A stretch of 64,000 bases of DNA from Chitinophagaceae bacterium UBA1953 (GTDB lineage Bacteria; Bacteroidota; Bacteroidia; Chitinophagales; Chitinophagaceae), in NCBI GenBank assembly GCA_002336115.1, contig DDEN01000056.1, forward strand, positions 239,577 through 303,576, written 5' to 3'. Made by a program: the position numbers and the translations under genes. How positions within the stretch are numbered: position 1 is the first letter of the stretch; each line of letters opens with the position of its first letter. Positions 15,254 through 22,459 of the stretch are shown piece by piece. The notes beneath the pieces are model-generated. The model saw only the letters and a program-made list of their open reading frames with translations, was not told the origin of the DNA and did not search any database.

Positions 15254-15277
15254 GATTTACTCGGGGCTTTTTATTTT
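15248..15277 (+). terminator. Attenuator terminator before trpE
   Basis: Perfect 8-bp stem AGCCCCGA / TCGGGGCT with a five-base loop, followed by TTTTTATTTT. It lies between the leader peptide and trpE, so it must act conditionally. Confidence 0.92.
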
Positions 15278-15380
15278 CAGTGCAGATGAAAAAAGACAAA
15301 TAAAATTCATACAGTACAAGAGTGCGACGCCAATGCAGACGAACAGAATTGGAACAGCACGGAACAAAAAATAAATTGTC

Positions 15381-16796
15381 ATGCGAAAGATTTTAATTCA
15401 AACAACTTGTAAAAAATTACTGGCCGATGTGTTTACACCGGTTGGTATTTACCTGCGCCTGCGTGACAGGTTCAGGGATACGATTCTGCTGGAGAGTACA
15501 GATTATCATGCAGCAGAAAACAGTTGGTCGTTCATTGGTATCAATGCCATTGCTGGAATGGAAATTACATCGGCAACAAGTATTGAATTTAAACTACCCG
15601 GACAAAAACCGGAACGAATTGCAATTAAGCAACCATCGGAAGTGCCGCAGCAGTTGTTTGATTTTATGAACCATTTTGAAGCAGAAGCTGATTGTAAAGA
15701 AGCAAAATTTGCACATGGGTTGTATGGCTACACCAGCTATGATGCTGTTCAATTTTTTGATACAGTAAAACTGAATGATAAACGCAATGAAGTAAACGGA
15801 ATTCCATTGATGCGTTACCGTTTGTATCAATACATTATTGCCATCAATCATCACAAAGACGAATTGTTTATTTGTGAAAATAAAATAAAAGGTGTTGAAA
15901 GTGATTTGCCCGCTGTTGAAAGTTTAATCAGAAGTAAAGACGTTCCTGTTTATCCTTTCTCAGTAACGGGAGAAGAAACATCGAATGTTACTAATGAAGA
16001 ATATGTGGAGATGGTGAAGAAAGGAATTACAAGCTGCATGCGAGGCGATGTGTTCCAGATTGTGTTGAGCAGAAGATTTCAGCAATCGTTTAATGGCGAT
16101 GAGTTTAATGTTTACCGTGCATTACGCAGCATTAATCCTTCACCTTATTTATTTTTCTTTGATTATGGTGATTATAAACTGATGGGTTCGTCTCCTGAAT
16201 CGCAGATCATTATTAACAACGGTAAAGCAATTGTTCACCCCATTGCAGGAACATTCAAACGCACTGGTGATAATGAAACGGATCAGCGTGAAGCAGATCG
16301 TTTATTAAAAGATGCAAAAGAAAATGCAGAACATGTAATGCTGGTTGACCTCGCAAGAAATGATTTGAGCCGAGTATGTGATGAAGTGAGTGTGGCGCAT
16401 TACAGGCAGGTACAGTACTACAGCCATGTAATTCATTTGGTAAGTGAAGTAACAGCCAAAGTGCGTGAAGGTTCAAACCCGTTTGAACTGCTTGCAAAAA
16501 CTTTTCCTGCAGGAACATTAAGCGGCGCACCCAAAATTAAAGCCATGCAGCTCATTGACACATACGAGCCAACTTCAAGAACGTATTACGGCGGTGCAAT
16601 TGGTTTTATGGGTTTTGACGGAAGCTGTAATCATGCCATCATGATCCGGACATTTTTAAGCAAGAACAATACATTGATTTACCAGGCAGGTGCAGGTGTT
16701 GTGGCCGCAAGCAAACCTGAAAGCGAATTGCAGGAAGTGAATAATAAATTAGGTGCATTAAAAAAAGCAATTGAGTTTGCTGAGAGCATTAATTAG
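15381..16796 (+). CDS. trpE: Anthranilate synthase component I
   Basis: A 471-residue enzyme that makes anthranilate from chorismate with ammonia from TrpG. The N-terminal LLES (residues 36-39) is the motif at the tryptophan feedback site, so allosteric inhibition by Trp is likely retained. The chorismate-binding domain shows DVFQIVLSRRF, YKLMGSSPESQI, HPIAGTFKRTG, LVDLARNDLSRVC, PAGTLSGAPKIKAM and GGAIGFMGFDG in order. It is the first structural gene after the attenuator, 103 bp downstream of the terminator run. Length is normal for a stand-alone TrpE. Confidence 0.97.
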   Translation: MRKILIQTTCKKLLADVFTPVGIYLRLRDRFRDTILLESTDYHAAENSWSFIGINAIAGMEITSATSIEFKLPGQKPERIAIKQPSEVPQQLFDFMNHFEAEADCKEAKFAHGLYGYTSYDAVQFFDTVKLNDKRNEVNGIPLMRYRLYQYIIAINHHKDELFICENKIKGVESDLPAVESLIRSKDVPVYPFSVTGEETSNVTNEEYVEMVKKGITSCMRGDVFQIVLSRRFQQSFNGDEFNVYRALRSINPSPYLFFFDYGDYKLMGSSPESQIIINNGKAIVHPIAGTFKRTGDNETDQREADRLLKDAKENAEHVMLVDLARNDLSRVCDEVSVAHYRQVQYYSHVIHLVSEVTAKVREGSNPFELLAKTFPAGTLSGAPKIKAMQLIDTYEPTSRTYYGGAIGFMGFDGSCNHAIMIRTFLSKNNTLIYQAGAGVVAASKPESELQEVNNKLGALKKAIEFAESIN

Positions 16797-16806
16797 TTAA
16801 TAGATA

Positions 16807-16854
16807 ATGGTTCATTGTTCATAGAAGAACGTCTTGCTATGAACTGTCAACCAT
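16807..16854. repeat. Imperfect inverted repeat between trpE and trpG
   Basis: Arms ATGGTTCATTGTTCATAG and CTATGAACTGTCAACCAT pair at 14 of 18 positions around a 12-bp loop. It fills the trpE-trpG junction and resembles the intergenic palindromes found at the other trp junctions. Confidence 0.65.
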
Positions 16855-16874
16855 CACCCATGAACAAAAGCAAC

Positions 16875-17489
16875 ATGAAAATATTAGTATTCGATAACTA
16901 CGACAGCTTTACTTACAACCTTGTGCATTTGGTTGAAAAGATCATACATTCAAAAGTGGATGTGTTTCGTAACGACCAGATTGCTTTGGAAAAAGTAAAA
17001 GACTATGATAAAATTATTTTATCGCCCGGTCCTGGTATTCCGGTGGAAGCAGGATTGTTGCTGCCTTTGATTAAAGAATATGCTGCAACAAAATCAATTC
17101 TCGGAGTTTGTCTTGGGCACCAGGCTATTGGTGAAGCATTTGGCGGAACGCTGACGAATCTTTCGTCTGTATTTCACGGAGTGGCAACGCCGATAAAAAT
17201 CGTGAAGCGGCAACCGGCAGTTGTGAGTGAGGCCTCACGCCTCACGCCTCACGCCTCACGAAATGATTTGTTTGAAGGGTTACCAGATGAAATAGAAGTA
17301 GGCCGTTATCACAGTTGGGTAGTCTCGAAAGAAAACTTTCCTGCTGAACTGGAAATAACAGCCGAAGATGAAACAGGAATGATCATGGCATTGCAGCACA
17401 AAACGTACGATGTGCAGGGTGTACAATTTCACCCAGAAAGTGTGTTAACCCCGAAAGGAGAGGTGATCCTTAGAAACTGGCTTGTCTGA
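16875..17489 (+). CDS. trpG: Anthranilate synthase component II (glutamine amidotransferase)
   Basis: Class I glutamine amidotransferase that supplies ammonia to TrpE. The canonical start is MKILVFDNYDSFTYNL at 16875; longer in-frame starts read through the intergenic repeat. Visible: SPGPGIP oxyanion region, nucleophile Cys in GVCLGHQAIG, YHSWVV, and the His-Glu pair in VQFHPESVL. Oddity: between KIVKRQ and NDLFEGLP there is an extra stretch (AVVSEASRLTPHASR) encoded by a perfect four-copy heptamer. The stop codon TGA lies inside the left inverted repeat of the following cassette, so the last two residues are encoded at the cassette boundary. Confidence 0.95.
   Translation: MKILVFDNYDSFTYNLVHLVEKIIHSKVDVFRNDQIALEKVKDYDKIILSPGPGIPVEAGLLLPLIKEYAATKSILGVCLGHQAIGEAFGGTLTNLSSVFHGVATPIKIVKRQPAVVSEASRLTPHASRNDLFEGLPDEIEVGRYHSWVVSKENFPAELEITAEDETGMIMALQHKTYDVQGVQFHPESVLTPKGEVILRNWLV
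17233..17260. repeat. Heptamer tandem repeat (CCTCACG) x4 inside trpG
   Basis: Four perfect consecutive copies of CCTCACG; immediately upstream GTGAGGCCTCAC (17227-17238) is a perfect palindrome that shares the first copy. Seven is not a multiple of three, so gain or loss of one unit would shift the trpG frame. Confidence 0.9.
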
Positions 17490-17985
17490 ACTGGGATTTT
17501 TGGGATAAAAGGATGTATGAGATTTGATAATGCATAAAAAATTTTATGGCAGATTTTAAGTTTGGTGACATTACGGAAAAGATTATTGGAGCCAGTTTCA
17601 GGGTACATAGTACACTTGGGAATGGATTTCAGGAAGTAATTTATCAACGTGCATTAGAACTTGAATTAAAATTATTGAACCTTGATTTTGCAAGAGAATT
17701 TGAAATGCCCATTTATTACCTTGATCAGCAAATTGGAACTAGGCGTGTTGATTTTTTAATTGAAAATAAAATTAGTGTGGAACTTAAAGCATTAATAAAA
17801 TTAGAAGATGTTCATATTGCTCAGGCAATGAATTATCTGGAAGCATATAATCTGGAGATTGGGTTGTTAATTAATTTTGGAAGTAAGCGATTAGAGTTTC
17901 ATCGTCTTACAAACAAAAAGTATAATCCTGCTATTTTTCATCATCCTAATCATCCAATGAATCAAATAAATCCCAGTTCAGACAA
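17482..17985 (+). mobile_element. Inverted-repeat cassette carrying a GxxExxY gene, inserted between trpG and trpD
   Basis: A 504-bp segment bounded by perfect 18-bp inverted repeats, TTGTCTGAACTGGGATTT at 17482-17499 and its complement at 17968-17985; the similarity continues imperfectly inward (GGATAAAAGGATG against CATCCTAATCATCC). The left end overlaps the final trpG codons and gives its stop; the right end abuts the trpD ATG. Its only gene is the GxxExxY protein. Related solo ends occur after both trpF genes. No transposase or target-site duplication is visible, so the mobility is inferred from structure. Confidence 0.75.
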
Positions 17986-17989
17986 ATGA
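17546..17989 (+). CDS. GxxExxY protein (PD-(D/E)XK nuclease superfamily)
   Basis: A 147-residue member of the GxxExxY family (PDDEXK_3). The name motif is G27-x-x-E30-x-x-Y33 in GNGFQEVIYQRAL; the nuclease-like core is VDFLIE with D69 and E79-L-K81 in ISVELKAL, the D...ExK arrangement of the PD-(D/E)XK fold, so the catalytic residues look intact. Biochemical function of the family is not established. It is the sole gene of the inverted-repeat cassette, and its C-terminus (NPSSDK) is encoded by the right repeat, with the TGA overlapping the trpD ATG (ATGA), which would keep translational coupling. It has no evident role in tryptophan synthesis. Confidence 0.9.
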   Translation: MADFKFGDITEKIIGASFRVHSTLGNGFQEVIYQRALELELKLLNLDFAREFEMPIYYLDQQIGTRRVDFLIENKISVELKALIKLEDVHIAQAMNYLEAYNLEIGLLINFGSKRLEFHRLTNKKYNPAIFHHPNHPMNQINPSSDK

Positions 17990-18978
17990 AAAAAATACTT
18001 CAGTTATTATTTGAACACAAAACACTTTCAAAAGAACAGGCAAAGGAAGTGCTGATCAATATTGGTAAAGGTGTTTACAATGAACATGAGATTACAGCTT
18101 TCATGACTGTTTATCTCATGCGCAGCATTACCATTGAAGAGCTCCAGGGTTTTCGTGAGGCTTTGCTTGAGCTTTGTGTGCCTGTTGACCTGAATGGTTA
18201 TGCAGTACTTGATATTGTTGGTACAGGTGGCGACGGAAAAAATACATTCAATATTTCAACACTTGCCTGTTTTATTGTTGCAGGCACCGGACAAAAAGTT
18301 GCCAAGCATGGTAACTATGGCGCATCAACCATCAGCGGTGCAAGTAATGTAATGGAGCAGTTGGGGTATAAATTTTCAAACGATAACAGCAAATTGAAAC
18401 GGGAAGTGGAAGAAGCAGGAATTTGCTTTATGCATGCACCTTTGTTTCATCCTGCATTAAAAACAGTTGGCCCAATACGCAGAAACCTTGGCATGCGCAC
18501 ATTTTATAATATGCTCGGCCCAATGGTAAACCCTGCTAAACCGGCTTATCAACTGGTGGGAGTTTACAGTCTTGAAATGGCAAGGGTTTATAATTATTTG
18601 CTGCAGCAATCAACACAGGCGTTCACGATTATTCACAGCCTGGATGGTTATGATGAAATATCGTTAACCAATGATACCAAAGTCATCACCAACAAAGGAG
18701 AATACATTATGACACCCGAACAGCTGGGAAAACGTTTGGTGCAGCCAAATGATATTCTTGGAGGAAACAGTATTGAAGAAGCAGCAAAAATATTTGCGAA
18801 AATTTTAGGTGGCGATGGTACATGGGCTCAGAATGCAGTAGTACTTGCAAATGCAGCAATGGGTTTATATTGTACAGGCAATTATAAGGAGTATGATGAT
18901 GCTTACAATGCAGCTGTGGAAAGTTTAGATAGTGGCCGAGCAAATGAAGTATTGAAAAAGTTAATTGAATTGCAGTAA
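17986..18978 (+). CDS. trpD: Anthranilate phosphoribosyltransferase
   Basis: A 330-residue enzyme joining anthranilate with PRPP. The PRPP-binding signature GTGGDGKNTFNIST is followed by VAKHGNYGASTISGASNVMEQLG, then FMHAPLFHPALKTVGPIRRNLGMRTFYNMLGP, the anthranilate channel region, all in the expected order. It is a stand-alone TrpD, not fused to TrpG. Its start codon overlaps the stop codon of the GxxExxY gene by four bases, so it depends on transcription (and probably translation) through the cassette. Confidence 0.97.
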   Translation: MKKILQLLFEHKTLSKEQAKEVLINIGKGVYNEHEITAFMTVYLMRSITIEELQGFREALLELCVPVDLNGYAVLDIVGTGGDGKNTFNISTLACFIVAGTGQKVAKHGNYGASTISGASNVMEQLGYKFSNDNSKLKREVEEAGICFMHAPLFHPALKTVGPIRRNLGMRTFYNMLGPMVNPAKPAYQLVGVYSLEMARVYNYLLQQSTQAFTIIHSLDGYDEISLTNDTKVITNKGEYIMTPEQLGKRLVQPNDILGGNSIEEAAKIFAKILGGDGTWAQNAVVLANAAMGLYCTGNYKEYDDAYNAAVESLDSGRANEVLKKLIELQ

Positions 18979-19015
18979 AGTGGTAAGTTATAAGTAATAA
19001 GTTTTAAGAAAAGAA

Positions 19016-19804
19016 ATGAACATTTTAGATAAAATCATTGCAGCAAAAAGAATTGAAGTTGAACAGCGGAAAGCAATAACGCCGGTTGAAGTATTGCGTC
19101 AGTCGGAGTTGTATGCTAAGCCACGCTTTTCGTTAAAGCAGTTTTTGCTTGATGAGAATAAAACAGGCATTATTGCAGAGTTCAAACGTCAGTCACCTTC
19201 AAAAGGAATCATCAACGCAAATGCTGATGTGGTTGAAGTAACTTCGGCATATACAAAAAACGGAGCATCCTGTTTAAGTGTTTTAACGGATGAACAGTTT
19301 TTTGGTGGAAGTACATCTGACTTAATCAAAGCAAGAGTGAATGAAATTCCCATTCTACGCAAAGATTTTATTGTGGATGAATACCAAATTGAGGAAGGCA
19401 GGTCAATGGGCGCTGATGTAATTTTGCTCATTGCTGCATGTTTGTCCCCAGATGAAGTAAAGCGACTCGCTGCTTATGCAAAATCGCTTGGGCTTGAAGT
19501 GTTGCTGGAACTGCATGCAGAAGATGAACTGGGACATATTTGCAATGAAACTGAAATTGTTGGGATCAACAACCGCAATCTCAAAACATTTGAAGTGGAT
19601 ATTGAACGCAGTTTGCAAATGGCGAAGAAAATTCCGGCTGATAAAATTAAAGTAGCTGAAAGCGGTATCAGCTCTGTTGAAAATATTTTATTGTTTAAAC
19701 AAAACGGGTTTAAAGGATTTCTCATTGGCGAAAACTTCATGAAAGAAAATAATCCCGGTCTGGCATTTGAACAATTCACGAAAGAATTAAACAATCAGAA
19801 ATGA
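19016..19804 (+). CDS. trpC: Indole-3-glycerol phosphate synthase
   Basis: A 262-residue (beta-alpha)8 barrel catalysing ring closure of CdRP to indole-3-glycerol phosphate. Marks: IIAEFKRQSPSKG with the catalytic Lys, FFGGSTSDL, ILRKDFIVDEYQI, DVILLIAACL, EVLLELHAEDEL, IVGINNRNLKTFEVD, KVAESGISSVEN and GFLIGENFM. The 37-bp spacer after trpD is built of a simple TAAGT/TAAGTTATAAG-type sequence that looks like another small intergenic repeat. The gene overlaps trpF by four bases, the only undisturbed junction in this operon. Confidence 0.97.
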   Translation: MNILDKIIAAKRIEVEQRKAITPVEVLRQSELYAKPRFSLKQFLLDENKTGIIAEFKRQSPSKGIINANADVVEVTSAYTKNGASCLSVLTDEQFFGGSTSDLIKARVNEIPILRKDFIVDEYQIEEGRSMGADVILLIAACLSPDEVKRLAAYAKSLGLEVLLELHAEDELGHICNETEIVGINNRNLKTFEVDIERSLQMAKKIPADKIKVAESGISSVENILLFKQNGFKGFLIGENFMKENNPGLAFEQFTKELNNQK

Positions 19805-20427
19805 ATATTAAGGTTTGCGGTATTACACAAGTGAAACAATTACAACAGTTAGACGGACTGGATATTGATTATGCAGGATTTATTTTCGTTCCATCTTCAC
19901 CAAGATATGTGGAAGGAAAACTGGATAAAAAGCAGATTAAGAATGCAGATTTTGATCTGAAAAAAGTGGGTGTGTTTATTAATCCATCTTACAGCGATAT
20001 ACTTGATGCTATTGAAGATTATGGTTTGGATGTGGTGCAGCTTCATGGTGAAGAAACGCCTGAGTTCTGTTCTGATCTGAATGAAGATATTGAAGTAATC
20101 AAAGTATTTCATATTGATGAAACCGTAAAGTCAATTGACAAACTGATTGCGCCTTATGATAATGCATGCGATTATTACCTGTTCGATACAAAAACATCTG
20201 ATGCAAAAGGAGGTACAGGCAAACAGTTCGACTGGAGCATCCTGGAGAAAAGTAAAATTGAAAAGCCTTTCTTTCTTAGTGGCGGTATAAGTCTTGATGA
20301 TATTGCTGCGATTAAGAAGTTTAAGCATCCTGATTTCTTTGGCGTGGATGTGAATAGTAAATTTGAAACAGAGCCAGGTGTAAAAGATATGGCGAAAGTG
20401 CTGCAGTTGAAAGTTGGGTTGAAATAG
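19801..20427 (+). CDS. trpF: Phosphoribosylanthranilate isomerase, copy 1
   Basis: A 208-residue (beta-alpha)8 isomerase converting PRA to CdRP. The catalytic Cys6 is in IKVCGIT and the catalytic Asp in YLFDTK, followed by GGTGKQFDW and the phosphate-binding FFLSGGIS and GVDVNSKFE. It overlaps trpC (ATGA), the standard operon position. Directly after its TAG starts a solo copy of the TCTGAAC repeat, and 200 bp further a second trpF follows. Confidence 0.95.
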   Translation: MNIKVCGITQVKQLQQLDGLDIDYAGFIFVPSSPRYVEGKLDKKQIKNADFDLKKVGVFINPSYSDILDAIEDYGLDVVQLHGEETPEFCSDLNEDIEVIKVFHIDETVKSIDKLIAPYDNACDYYLFDTKTSDAKGGTGKQFDWSILEKSKIEKPFFLSGGISLDDIAAIKKFKHPDFFGVDVNSKFETEPGVKDMAKVLQLKVGLK

Positions 20428-20470
20428 TCTGAACCTGGATTTGTATGATGTAAGGATTGTTGGGATGAAG
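20425..20470. repeat. Solo copy of the TCTGAAC cassette-end repeat after trpF
   Basis: TAGTCTGAACCTGGATTTG and onward is similar to the left end of the GxxExxY cassette (TTGTCTGAACTGGGATTT); it begins in the trpF stop codon. No facing inverted partner is seen nearby. Confidence 0.6.
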
Positions 20471-20485
20471 AACACAATAGAAGAA

Positions 20486-20546
20486 CGTCATTGCGAGCCA
20501 TGGCAGAAGAATGAATTTTCAGGCTTTTTCATGGCGAAGCAATCTT
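20486..20546. repeat. Palindromic CATTGCGAGCC-type repeat between the two trpF genes
   Basis: ATTGCGAGCCATG (from 20490) and CATGGCGAAGCAAT (20530-20543) form an interrupted hairpin (TTGC/GCAA and CCATG/CATGG arms). The wording ATTGCGAGCC...GGCGAAGCAATCT is typical of a widespread bacterial intergenic palindrome. Confidence 0.65.
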
Positions 20547-20626
20547 AATTTAATACGAAGATTTCTTCATTTTCTGCAACGACGAATAACGATTGCGTTT
20601 GCTTACAAAAAATTAAAGCAAGGCAA

Positions 20627-21259
20627 ATGAGAATTAAAGTCTGTGGTATGACCGATCTGCAACAAATGCACCAGCTTGGAATGCTGGGCGTTGAATTTGC
20701 GGGTATGATTTTTTATCATAAAAGTCCAAGATTTATTCTGCGTTACCTCACAGGCGAAATGGTGAAACGTGCAAAGCTGAAAGTGTATAAAGTGGGTGTG
20801 TTTGTAAATGCATCGTACGATGAGATTATGAATCATGTGGAGAATTTTGGTTTGGATATGGTGCAGTTGCATGGTGATGAATCGCCGAGATTTTGTGAAC
20901 AGGTGAGCAGTTATATTCAGACTATCAAAGCGTTCAGGATTGCAGAGGATGATAACATTCAATGGAAGATCAAGGATTATTACGACAGTTGCGATATGTA
21001 CATGTTTGATACGATGGGTGTTGGTTACGGAGGTACAGGAAAAAAGTTCGACTGGAATATGCTGAAGGATGTAAACATCGGCAAACCGTTTTTTTTGAGT
21101 GGTGGAATTGAACCAACCGATGCAGCTGCTGTTAAAGAGTTTGCAAAAGAACCGGTGGCGAAAGATTTGTTTGCGCTGGATGTTAACAGCAGGTTTGAAG
21201 AAAGCCAGGGAGTGAAGGACATGGGGTTGGTGAAAAAATTTCTGTCTGAACTGAGATGA
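20627..21259 (+). CDS. trpF: Phosphoribosylanthranilate isomerase, tandem copy 2
   Basis: A 210-residue paralog of the preceding TrpF. It keeps Cys6 (IKVCGMT), the Asp in MFDTMG, YGGTGKKFDW, FFLSGGIE and LDVNSRFE, so both copies look catalytically competent. Conservation between copies is spread over the whole length (KVGVF, GLD-VQLHG, KPFFLSGGI, GVKDM) while the 30-60 region differs (SPRFILRYLTGEMVKRAK), meaning this is an old duplication or an acquired second copy rather than a recent one. Its final codons (SEL) and stop are within a TCTGAAC repeat. Specialisation, for example toward the related HisA reaction, is possible but unsupported. Confidence 0.92.
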   Translation: MRIKVCGMTDLQQMHQLGMLGVEFAGMIFYHKSPRFILRYLTGEMVKRAKLKVYKVGVFVNASYDEIMNHVENFGLDMVQLHGDESPRFCEQVSSYIQTIKAFRIAEDDNIQWKIKDYYDSCDMYMFDTMGVGYGGTGKKFDWNMLKDVNIGKPFFLSGGIEPTDAAAVKEFAKEPVAKDLFALDVNSRFEESQGVKDMGLVKKFLSELR

Positions 21260-21290
21260 ATGGTATAAAAGGATTTGTGAGATGAAAGGA
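21244..21290. repeat. Solo TCTGAAC repeat overlapping the end of trpF copy 2
   Basis: TGTCTGAACTGAGATGAATG followed by GTATAAAAGGATTTGTGAGAT matches the left end of the GxxExxY cassette over about 45 bp with scattered differences. It encodes the last residues of the second TrpF. Confidence 0.7.
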
Positions 21291-21306
21291 AAAATTCCTC
21301 TGCCTT

Positions 21307-21367
21307 GGTTCGTGTCTTCACGAACCGTAAAACGGCAATTGAATTCCTGTTCGTGGAGACACGAACC
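21307..21367. repeat. Pair of inverted TTCGTG palindromes
   Basis: GGTTCGTGTCTTCACGAACC (21307-21326) and TGTTCGTGGAGACACGAACC (21348-21367) are each palindromic and are inverted copies of one another. They occupy the junction between the second trpF and the following lipoprotein-like ORF. Confidence 0.75.
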
Positions 21368-21398
21368 GGGGCGTTGGGATATAAATTGATAATTATTT

Positions 21399-22346
21399 AT
21401 GCGTATATTCCTATTAATAATATCTGTTTTAAGTTTATCATTTTCTTGTGCTCAAATGAGAGTTGAAAATATAAGAAACGATAAAGATGTTGTTAAGTTT
21501 CTTTTAGACTATGCTAAAGGAAATGGAATGCATTGGCGAAATGTAAATCTTGATTATAAAGATAGAATATTTAAGAAGTATTATAGTATAGATGATATTA
21601 GACTAATGGATTCAATTGCAAAACAAAAGTGGCTTCTTAGAGATTTTAATGAAGATAGCATGATGGATTTAGTTGTTGCATGTAAAATTTATAACCAGTA
21701 CAAAATACTCGGGTTTATTTCTTATAATGATAGCACTTATTCGTTACTTGATTTGAGTACTACGTATTCGAATTATTTTCCATCTGGTATTTATCCTTTG
21801 GATAATGGAAAGGGATGCCAATTTATTTTAGAATCTCATGGTAAAATAAACTCTATTAGTAATATGAAAGTAAATTATCGTAGAGATACGCTGGTTTATA
21901 AAATATCTTCTTTTATTGAGTATGATAATATTGCTGATGATTTTGCAGGATTTGATTCCCTCAGATTCTCAATTTCGTATATCTGGCCGACGGGAGTTGA
22001 GATTCCAAAAATGACTCTGTACAATGACGGACGAGTTGTTTTAATTCAAAGCAAGTATGTTGATACTGCATTTATGAAAAAATGGACAAATGGAATTAAA
22101 ACATGTGAAATTTCCATGAGTGAAATTGATTTAATTAACAAACTATTACGTGAGATTCATTACATCAATTTAATGCCAAATTATGAAGTGGATGGCTCCG
22201 ATTTTCCTACATATGTAACTGAAGTTTTTTATAAAGGAAATAGTAAAAGAGTTTGGGATTATGGCGCAGAAGGTACTTACAGTTTGCGATTATTATATAA
22301 AGAACTGGGTAGAATTAAAAATATTTGTAAAGGAGTAATACAATGA
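21399..22346 (+). CDS. Putative exported/lipoprotein of unknown function inside the trp operon
   Basis: A 315-residue protein with a hydrophobic N-terminus ending SLSFSCAQ, a plausible signal peptide with Cys17 as lipid-attachment residue. The body has no family I recognise; DFNEDSMMDLVVACKIYNQY resembles the DxNxDxxxDxVV calcium-binding turn of FG-GAP or VCBS-type proteins, a single copy. The coding sequence is noticeably richer in A/T than the trp genes around it and is flanked by palindromic repeats, so it looks like an insertion. It has no apparent link to tryptophan synthesis. Confidence 0.7.
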   Translation: MRIFLLIISVLSLSFSCAQMRVENIRNDKDVVKFLLDYAKGNGMHWRNVNLDYKDRIFKKYYSIDDIRLMDSIAKQKWLLRDFNEDSMMDLVVACKIYNQYKILGFISYNDSTYSLLDLSTTYSNYFPSGIYPLDNGKGCQFILESHGKINSISNMKVNYRRDTLVYKISSFIEYDNIADDFAGFDSLRFSISYIWPTGVEIPKMTLYNDGRVVLIQSKYVDTAFMKKWTNGIKTCEISMSEIDLINKLLREIHYINLMPNYEVDGSDFPTYVTEVFYKGNSKRVWDYGAEGTYSLRLLYKELGRIKNICKGVIQ

Positions 22347-22379
22347 AAGTAATTTTTAAGAGTATAGAAAATTGACGCC

Positions 22380-22440
22380 ACTTGCACAGCCGATGAAAGG
22401 ATTGCGACGCAAGGAACGACGCTATGAAAAACAACTGCTG
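22380..22440. repeat. Intergenic palindrome-containing sequence upstream of trpB
   Basis: This stretch with GGATTGCGACGCAAGGAACG (TTGCG-A-CGCAA core) has the look of the other intergenic repeats in this operon; only one copy is visible in the window. Confidence 0.4.
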
Positions 22441-22459
22441 GTATTAAAAACAAATTATT

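Noticed and set aside
17233..17260. Possible CRISPR-like array in the CCTCACG repeats
   Set aside because: Repeats are only 7 bp with no spacers and lie within trpG; no cas genes in the window.
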